Below the pieces are notes generated by a model. The model saw only the letters and a program-made list of their open reading frames with translations, made no database searches and had not been told where the DNA came from. From NCBI GenBank assembly GCA_001986395.2, contig MQVO02000006.1:496001-560000 (forward strand): a stretch of DNA of 64,000 nucleotides, in the 5' to 3' direction. Position 1 is the first letter of the stretch, and each line of letters opens with the position of its first letter. This DNA is from Irpex lacteus. Taxonomy: Eukaryota; Basidiomycota; Agaricomycetes; Polyporales; Irpicaceae. Below, piece after piece: positions 56,768 to 64,000 of the stretch. Both the position numbers and the translations under genes were made by a program.

Positions 56768-59428
56768 ATGTCCCGTTTCGCAAGACCTGCCGAGGACGAA
56801 ATCATCGAAGACTCGGAGCCGGAGAGAGAGGAACAGAGGATCCGTAGGAAGATCAAGCGGAAGATATTGACTGGGAGGACAGGCGTATCCCAGAAGGATG
56901 TGCTTCCTCGGAAACGGTCACCATGTCACGAAGTCATAGTAATTTCAGGTAAGGGGCTTCACAATTGACAAGGTGTATCGACATTGACCGGCATTTTATA
57001 GACGAGAGCGAAGTTGTTCTGGATAATCTTAAGCCGGCAGTAACTCACGATGTAGAAGTTCAGCTTGAGGCAACGGACACTGTGTTAGATGAGCCGTTTT
57101 CGTGGGATTTGCCCGAGCGTACGTTACCACTGTCTGCCTTTCCCCTCTGTACTTATACACCCCACAGATACTCTACCCTCTCCGATACTCAATGCAAAAT
57201 CTGACCATGCCCAAGCGAAATCCAGAGATGCGTCCCCTGTCACTGTGCGCACGACGTCTGACACGTCCGAGCGTGAAGAATCACCAGAGAAGCCGAGGAA
57301 ACTCCCCAACTTTGCTCAGTACGCCTACACAGGCTCCCGAGCCTCGTCCCTCTCCATCGTGTCCCGCCCCTCGCTCCCCAGAGGCCCATCCATCCTCTCC
57401 CGCGACACCCCCGAAGTCACCAACCCACCACCCCTTGCTAAACCGAAGCCCAAAGCCAAGCCGAAACCCGCACACCGTTTCACCGCCTTCAAAGACAGCG
57501 AGCTCGCCCCCCTCCGGAAATGCGTCTCCTGCGAGCTATCGTGGACCCTCCGCAAGACCGTGGCGCAGAAGATGAAGCACATACAGACGTGCGCGCGGAA
57601 GAACAAGCTCGAGGATGATACCGTCATCGCGCTCATCCGTGCTGAGCTCGCTCGTACTCTCGAAGTGAAAGCGCAAGGTGGCTCTGGATTGAAGGCACCT
57701 GCTGAAGAGGTTGCGGTGACGCTGTTGGAGAACGTCGTTCAAGTGGAACCGAAGAAGAAAGGCCGTCGACCGAAAGTCGTTGAGAGCGTCAAGCAGCTGG
57801 CTGATACGCGCGAGAGTATACTCGAGAGGGCTCGTCTGCTACTGCAGTCGCAACCACCCAAGGTCACAGCTGAACAAGGCCCATCCAAGGCAAAAGCAAC
57901 ACCCTCTGCTAGTACCAGTGTCGCCCTCCCTCCTGCGACGCAGGCCTTTGGCGAGAGCGCATTAGCCCAGAAATACCGGTCAAAGTCCAAGGCAATCCCG
58001 GACCCGACGCAGCCTCCCACACGCGTCCCGAGCCCCCCAGCAAGCCCTACATTCGGAGAAAGCAACCTAGCCAAGCAGTTCCACGTTCAAGCGTCTTACA
58101 CCTCCTACCCCGAGCATGACTCTCCCTCTTCGCCGGTGTACATACCCAGTCCGCTCGCACAGCGCAACCAAGGCTCAGATCCTCCGGTGCTGCTCTCTCC
58201 CTCTCCTACTCCTCGTCGACTTCAAGGTGACGGTGATCGTGATCTCGTGCTAGGTCGAGATAATCCTGTAAGTGAACCCTACTAGCCCGTCGTGGCGTTA
58301 TGATGTATACTCATGCAGATAGGTTTCTGTGCTCTCCCATCCCGACAGCGTAAACGAAGCGGGTCCTTCTCGTCGTCCACCTCTAGGAAACGGATCCCAG
58401 GACTTGGACGCTTTCCCCCAGTTAGCAGTGGCGCAGGAGACGTATTCTCCTCGGACTATTAGCGACGACGACAATGACGATGGTGATGGGATCATGCACT
58501 TCGAGCCCGACCTCGACTTCGAGCGGTACGACTCCACGTTAGGCTCAGACTATTCTGAGGACGAGGGTGCCATTTTGCATTACGAGCCGGGCGATTTCTA
58601 TGCTCAGGGGGGTATTCACGGGCATTCCTCTGATTCTTCGTCGTCGGGGTCGCTTTCTTCGCTGGGCATACCGAGGCCTAGAGTGAGACGGTCGTCGAGT
58701 CCTTTGATTGCAGACGATATGGGTATGGCTGTTAAGGGCAAAGGGAAGGGGAAAGAGAAGGAAGTTGTTGCTGTCAAGAAGAAACGGAGAAGAGCGTCGA
58801 AAGCTCTTTCAGGCTCTGACTCTGACTCTGAGTCCGACATCGCACTACTACGACTGCGACCTGCGAAACCATCTCCATCTCCATCTCCAACGAAGAAATC
58901 CAAGGGCACCACCACGAGAAAGCCAAGGTCGAAGAAGAGTGCTACTCGCGACGTCGATATCGATGACCCGGCAGCGACTACCAGCAAGACGAAAAGTACA
59001 AAGAGCAAGACGAAGAGTAAAGGGGAAAGTACACAAAGCAAGACTATCCAACTAACAGACGACGAATTATTCGCTAAATTAAGAGAGTCAATATTACAAG
59101 ATACGGAGCTTCATCTGAGGGTTTTGCGTTACGAGGTTCGTCCTTCCCTCTTCCTTCTTGCCTTTCCCCCGCATCGTAATGTAGAACAGGAAATAAGCTG
59201 ATGCAATTTATTCTAGCCGGTTCACTTCGACGTCTTCCTCAAACTTGCCGGGGACACTGGCGTGTCAGACAGGGGATTGAAACTCCGGGTTCGCGCGTTC
59301 CTCGACAAACAGGTGTGTATCTGCCTCTACTTTGTGCGCTCTCCCTCGTTGCTGATTGAAATCCATAGGCCATACATTTCTACGGTCTCGTCGTCTCCCG
59401 GAGTCGTACCAAGAAACGCCGCGCGTAA
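56768..59428 (+). CDS. SLX4: Structure-specific endonuclease scaffold SLX4
   Basis: Scaffold that activates the SLX1 nuclease on branched DNA such as Holliday junctions and flaps. Start at 56768, MSRFARPAEDEIIEDSEPERE. Zinc-finger-like segment LRKCVSCELSWTLRKTVAQK with a downstream H-x3-C (KHIQTCARKN), as in fungal SLX4. A long disordered middle contains repeated (A/G)FGES(A/N)LA(Q/K) words (two copies) and acidic blocks. The C-terminal CCD that binds SLX1: LTDDELFAKLRESILQDTELHL, RVLRYE/PVHFDVFLKLAG, DRGLKLRVRAFLDKQ/AIHFYG, with slashes at introns, ending RSRTKKRRA. Introns near 56949-57000, 57120-57170, 58269-58323, 59134-59217 and 59311-59369. The match of the CCD, spread over three exons, makes the call firm. 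Confidence 0.86.
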
Positions 59429-59848
59429 CATTCCTTCATCCCCCTTTCTTGCACTCTACGTATCTCATCTTATCGTATTGTATGTACGTTCACTGCACTA
59501 TTGCGTGTTTATCTATTTAGGTTCTACGCTTTCCCCCCCCCCCCTCTCTCTGTACGCGTAGTGTGTTCTGATGAAACTTGAACCTGTTGAGTGTTGATCC
59601 AGTCTGCGATCCAATCGAACCGAACGGACCGATAAGATTAGCGATCAACAGTACCAGTGCGTGCAAGTTGAGTCGCACCGGTTGCCGCGGCGCACATTAC
59701 CTGAATCTCCTACTTTGTCTTGCTTGGGCAGCGCACTGAGTGCAGTCTCATAAGTGAACGCATCACATAACGAGTGTAACGGTATTGTAGAGCGTCGCAG
59801 ACTCGCTGAGGTTCGGAGCAGCCTCATCATGAGTATCGGATCAGAGTC

Positions 59849-59926
59849 ATCTGAGATCTTAGATCTCAGATTTGGAGGGCATACCGAAACGGGAGACTCC
59901 ACGTGGAGTCGACTCTATGTAGAGTC
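59849..59926. repeat. Cluster of three palindromes
   Basis: 59849-59871: ATCTGAGATCT, one T, then its perfect reverse complement. 59895-59910: GACTCCACGTGGAGTC, a perfect 16-bp palindrome. 59911-59926: GACTCTA-TG-TAGAGTC. All are seen directly. Confidence 0.75.
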
Positions 59927-60556
59927 GGCTCTATGTCACAGTCACGCTAGGGGAGAACACGACTTGTAAGGAGATTCTCGAGGAATAAACAACAGAGAAA
60001 GTATAAGCGACTCTCATATATGAATGGATATAGTATGGTAGTAGATATAGATGTCGTACTGATTAGGAGGTGGCAGTATTGACGCAGTGCGGAGGTGGGC
60101 GTGATCGTGTGACATCTTCAGCACCGGTCACGCTCTTCGAGAGAGTCAATATGAGCAGATGCCAATCCCATATGATATGCTCTGATATATAAAAAACGCA
60201 AGAAGAGCCTCAAGGCTTCACTTACCTGGGTTCTGTAGGTGCTGATGAGTGCTGGGTACTTGAGCCGTCCATGTCACTGTGTCAGCCGCACTCGAGACTT
60301 GAATGGTCGTCATTAGAAGGGGTAGAGCATATCATTTCAGTGTCAATTGAGAATTTGGGGTATTTATGGCAGAATCAAGTTTGTACGGTTGGATGAAACA
60401 GTTATTTTACGTGCAGGCATTGCATACAACAGTGCCGACGTGAAGGAGGCAGAAGTGAAGCGTGACGGCGCAGTCACGTACGCCTGCCTTTTTAGGCAAC
60501 GTAGAGCGTAGAGCCGACTCTACCGGCCGGCTGCGCCGTAGAGTCTCCGGATTCGG
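59884..60556. mobile_element. Possible small TIR element (MITE-like)
   Basis: The left end CCGAAACGGGAGACTC and the reverse complement of the right end CCGAATCCGGAGACTC match at 14 of 16. Further in, both ends share TAGAGTCGGCTCTA (59920-59933, and inverted near 60507-60520). The 20 or so bases between are poorly matched. No target duplication or transposase was seen. This may be a relic, or two related palindromic repeats without transposon history. Confidence 0.4.
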
Positions 60557-60593
60557 AATGTATCGAGGGGTACGCAGAAAGTAAGCGCCCGAC

Positions 60594-60645
60594 CGGGGGT
60601 GGGGGTGGGTGGGTGGTTGTGAAGGCCCTTAGCAGGAATTTCTTA
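60594..60645 (+). repeat. G-rich dispersed repeat, copy A (possible G-quadruplex)
   Basis: Five G, T, five G, T, GGG, T, GGG, T, GG, followed by GAAGGCCCTTAGCAGGAATT. The run pattern fits a G-quadruplex on the plus strand. Copy B lies at 62426. Confidence 0.55.
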
Positions 60646-62425
60646 AAATTTATTAGGAGCCTCAGGGAGGCTTTCAATTCATCTTTCTGCACTATTAATC
60701 GTTGAAGGGATGCTCTGCGATCCAACAGCAACGGTGTGGTGATAATTCATTGTAGTGTGACAGGGACATACCACGATTGGACATGTCAGTCACCGTGATG
60801 TCACACAAGTAACGTCGACGTTAACCGTTTTATTTTACTTACGACGTCGACCAAGTACGACCGGCCAACTCGTGATATCGGAATCGATTGTATGTGCAGT
60901 GCTTTCTCAATAGCACATACATATCATGTCACTCCCTCTTCAAGCTGTGATTATAGGTAGATTTGTGAGTACCCAGTAATACGTACGCAGGTGCGGTACT
61001 TATCCCAGCCTCGTAGACTCAGAATTGTTTCTGAAACCGCGTGCAGTACACCCGGTATTAAGTATGCGCGGACCCTTCGCTCTTATATCAGTCGTGGTGA
61101 TGAGCAGTGTGAGCGAGAATGCTATGATGCAAAAGCGGTCAGTATAAGCATCATGATAACTGATTGCACCCCAAGTTATCTAGGCTAAACACGAGTAGTG
61201 CATATACTGAATGAGTTCTACCCAAGTGCCAGTGTGCTTCGACTCGAAACATTGTAAGTTGATCGGCCACACTAAGTACTAGGGCACCCATTCTCCGGTA
61301 AGTACTACGAATTCATCATTTTGGAGGATTGCCACATGTGTTCACTTATCGGATCCGAGTCTCGATGCCTCAGGCAGGCTGTCTACGTTGGCTTTATCCG
61401 GTCAATGAACCATAGTGCAAGTAAAGCTTGAACCATGAAATTCACACCGATCCACTACTGCTAAATATCAAGGTTACTTAGAACTTGAAAGGCCTAGTGA
61501 CCGATGGGGCAGCTGTCGAGACGGAACCAGCAGAGCTTCTGCCCTCTCGAAAGCTGTCCCGTTGAAGCACCCCAGCATCTTTGTGGAACCACAAACAACG
61601 AGCAACATTGGAAGGAGTTGAGCTTTGGTTGCAAGTCGGGCGGATTTGAAAGGAGTCGCAGTGGCAACAATAGTGACGGCCACTCGAATAACAACGGCAA
61701 GGGTTCTTTACTTCGATACTTTAAAGCTAATGTCCGGTCAGAACCACTCAGCATAATAAGTCCAGCGACACGAACGAATGGTGGACAATCACGGCCTTAG
61801 CCCCTGCCTGCGCAACCGAGTTGCCGCCGCTCGGAGAGCTGCGAACATCTCGAGGTAAGCAGCACTGTTGTGCGCAAGTAGACCACAGCAAACACAATCG
61901 GGAACTTCAAACACACGGCATAAGTTGTAGGCGACATTACTTACGCTGGCGACTGCCCTCATCATGCTCACTGCCGTCTGTAGAACGCGAGCTATAAGTA
62001 TAGATGTAAGATCATGATTAAACCTATCGTGCTCTCGAAACTATGCGTGCCCAACTTGAATGGACCCGGGCTATCACAACCGTGTCGTGATTCGTGAAAT
62101 GCAGCTGAGTCTATGACTCGCGACCTAACCACCCAATTGCCCGCTGAGTGTCGGCCATCATTTAATTCCTATCCAACATTAGCGTGACCGTACTGACTGT
62201 ACCTACCCTACCCATCACTATGTGTAAGTACACGAAAAGGTCGCGCAACGTATAACGCACGAACACAGATACTACCAACATAGCGTACACTGTAACAAAG
62301 GCCTTGAATCCCTAGGCGATGACATTATTAACGTATAATCATTACATCTTATCTGTCCCAAAAATGGATTAAACATATTTCGCATTTGGATATGTTATTT
62401 CCATATATGTAGCGTGGGAACTGAT

Positions 62426-62475
62426 GGGGGGTGGGTGGGTGGGTAAACGAGGCCTTAACAGGATTTTCTGACGTC
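62426..62475 (+). repeat. G-rich dispersed repeat, copy B (possible G-quadruplex)
   Basis: Six G, then three T-GGG units, followed by GAGGCCTTAACAGGATTTTC, which matches the sequence after copy A in about four of five positions. Same orientation, 1.83 kb apart. Confidence 0.55.
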
Positions 62476-62909
62476 GTGTCAAATATTTTCTTCTTGCATA
62501 CCCCTTGGAATGTATTGCAGATTTCACAAGGAATGGGCGTCTGAAGTTCGAGTCGTTTACTCTCAGTACTGGCAACTCCCTCTGACGGTTGACCGCCGTG
62601 TAGGTTCCTGGAGCACGATCTTTGCATCTTGTGCGTAGTAAGTAATTATATACCACTTCAGGGACAATTAATCACTCGCTAATCATATTCAAGTAATAGC
62701 GCACATTCCATCTTGACGAGTTCCTGAGCAATTCATGAGTACGCCCCTCAGGCTTATTCGCCACGGTACGTCGGTACATGCGCATGAGTCCAAGGCTTAT
62801 GTACCCTGTATCTTTCTATGGCCTGTAAAACACTAAACAAGAAGATTCATCCAGGTCCCGGGGTTCTTTTTCTTTAGCAGATTCAATACAAACTGACGCC
62901 GCGACGAGC

Positions 62910-64000
62910 ATGCTTCCCCCATCTGGCCTGTCCTACATTTTTCGTTTGCCTCTTTTTACATCGTCTGCGGAGTCCACAGCTCTATCATACAGCCAACTTC
63001 CAGCAACTGAACTTTTAGTTTTACTCTCTTTCGTCTTCCTACTCAATGTGGTAAGGCTCGTTGCCGACTACGTTTTACACGCAGGCATCATTGCCGAGAT
63101 TATCCTTGGATCAGTATATGGTACCCCTTTGGCAGCTATCCTACCCGAAGCATGGGAGACTACCTTTACCGCTCTAGGCTACTTGGGCCTGATTGGTCTT
63201 GTTTTCGAAGGTAAGAGTGTCTGCTCAACATGACTCTACTTCCATCACACTCATCGCTACAATCAATGTTCACCAATAGGAGGCCTATCTACTGACCTCC
63301 CTGCCTTATTGGCAAACCTACCGCTCTCAATATCGTGTGCAACTCTTGGTGTAGCGCTTCCCATTGCGTTCTCGTTTGCATTGCTACAAGCTGGCTTCGG
63401 ATGTCGACCGCTAGAGGCGTTTGCAGCGGGTTCTGCTCTTGCGTCGACGAGCTTGGGTACAACCTTGATGGCTCTGAACAGCGTATCGCCTAAGGAGGGA
63501 CAAAAGCAACAGGGCATATCTCAAACCAGTCAGTTTCTCATCTTCACGAACGGTGCACTCCATAACATATAGGATATTCAGATGCGAGCGGTAACGCAAC
63601 TGGCTCACAAAAGAAGGAACAGAATGAAGTTGGTAGGGTGTGACCTTTTTACACATTCCAAGCTAAATTCTCACACACACTCTCAGAGATCACCGCATCC
63701 TCTGTGCGGTCGCTACAACGAAGTCGCATTGGAACGGTTCTAATCAGCGCAGCAGTCATCGACGATGTAATTGGGCTCGTCCTCGCATCACTGGTTCCAG
63801 TGCTATCTGCAACCGCGAAGCCAAATGAACAGAAGAGCCACTCTGCACTACCCTGGACAATCATACGCCCAATTCTTAGTTCTGTGCTTATGGCCCTTGT
63901 GACAGCTGTCACCGCCCGTCTCGTTCTAAGACCCGCATTCTGGTTTTGCGATATTGGAGAACGGTGGTGTGCACCTGCCAGGCCCGGAAAGCCATGGGGT
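62910..64000 (+). CDS. CPA2-type monovalent cation/H+ antiporter, 3' end cut by window edge
   Basis: Integral membrane exchanger (Na+ or K+ for H+). Start MLPPSGLSYIFRLPLF at 62910. Membrane segments seen: LLVLLSFVFLLNVVRLVADY, HAGIIAEIILGSVYG (typical G-x-GxxxGP-like entry helix of CPA2), AWETTFTALGYLGLIGLVFEG, SISCATLGVALPIAFSFALL, AFAAGSALASTSLGTTLMAL (unwound helix), RIGTVLISAAVIDDVIGLVL with the conserved DD pair that carries cation and proton, and IIRPILSSVLMALVTAVTA. Introns near 63210-63280, 63533-63573 and 63635-63688 keep frame (TRYSDASGNATG, EITASSVRSLQRS). The right edge cuts the protein after ERWCAPARPGKPWG; roughly half of a usual CPA2 protein is present. Cation preference cannot be told. 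Confidence 0.85.

Larger units (their letters stand above)
59429..62909. other. 3.5-kb gene-free stretch with palindromes and G-rich repeats
   Basis: No gene recognised over 3.48 kb, the longest such gap outside the foldback element. It holds a C12 run at 59533-59544, a palindrome cluster (59849-59926) with a matching inverted partner near 60556, and two G-rich dispersed repeats (60594 and 62426). Open frames up to about 98 codons exist but are mirrored on both strands and carry no domain. It could be decayed transposon sequence. Confidence 0.5.

Noticed and set aside
59533..59544. C12 run after SLX4 as a functional element
   Set aside because: Simple homopolymer downstream of the stop codon, probably in the 3' UTR; length may be a sequencing or slippage matter.
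61474..61800. Overlapping 86-98-codon open frames on both strands in the gene-free stretch
   Set aside because: Open on both strands at once, no domain, no splice partner; probably chance or decayed transposon sequence.

Overview
The window reads as nuclear DNA of a filamentous basidiomycete, most likely an Agaricomycete of the polypore type. Nearly every gene is broken by short introns (mostly about 45-75 nt, GT...AG, often with a CTRAY-like branch site). The gene set is fungal: chitin deacetylase, class II dihydroorotase, kinesin-8, PEX2, SLX4, POLD3. A DUF6699 protein and a tandem P450 family with an intron inside the heme-binding loop point to Agaricomycetes. I recognise no rRNA, tRNA, CRISPR array or operon.

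Layout. 1-1.3 kb: 3'-truncated chitin deacetylase (-). 2.1-4.4: TFIIF alpha (-). 5.7-7.8: bHLH transcription factor (-). 8.1-11.2: Elg1/ATAD5-type PCNA unloader (-). 11.7-13.1: JMJD7-like JmjC oxygenase (+). 13.2-14.5: dihydroorotase (-). 14.8-16.5: DUF6699 protein (-). 17.3-20.5: kinesin-8 (-). 21.0-21.6: probable small gene (-) whose first exon interlocks with that of a type I membrane protein (+, 21.5-23.3). 25.4-26.0: unknown conserved-looking protein (-). 27.2-29.1: EMC10 (+). 29.4-36.9: PheRS beta (-), a GNAT acetyltransferase (-), PEX2 (-) and PheRS alpha (+), so both subunits of cytosolic phenylalanyl-tRNA synthetase lie within 7.5 kb. 37.0-48.5: three tandem cytochrome P450 genes (-). 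49.3-51.6: POLD3/Cdc27 (+). 51.8-56.4: Kap120/importin-11 (-). 56.8-59.4: SLX4 (+). 59.4-62.9: gene-free, repeat-bearing stretch. 62.9 to the end: 5' part of a CPA2-type cation/H+ antiporter (+).

The most unusual object lies between P450 genes 2 and 3. It is a near-perfect inverted repeat of about 1.58 kb per arm around a 257-bp centre (42349-45771), flanked by a direct repeat (CATTATA). Its arms hold TATRYAAACC-type subterminal repeats and about three copies of a 310-bp degenerate tandem repeat. I see no transposase, so it looks like a large non-autonomous foldback transposon. It landed about 210 bp upstream of P450-2 and split a block that all three P450 genes share. Once the insertion is subtracted, that block lies 274, 277 and 284 bp from the three start codons. 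A decayed piece of the PheRS alpha 3' end lies behind P450-2, which suggests the P450 duplication carried the end of its neighbour with it.

Most genes here are unrelated housekeeping genes rather than a pathway. Three (Elg1, POLD3, SLX4) serve replication or repair around PCNA and branched DNA. The P450s form a young paralogous cluster with no secondary-metabolite core enzyme beside them. All identifications rest on reading the translated sequence by eye; no database search was run.
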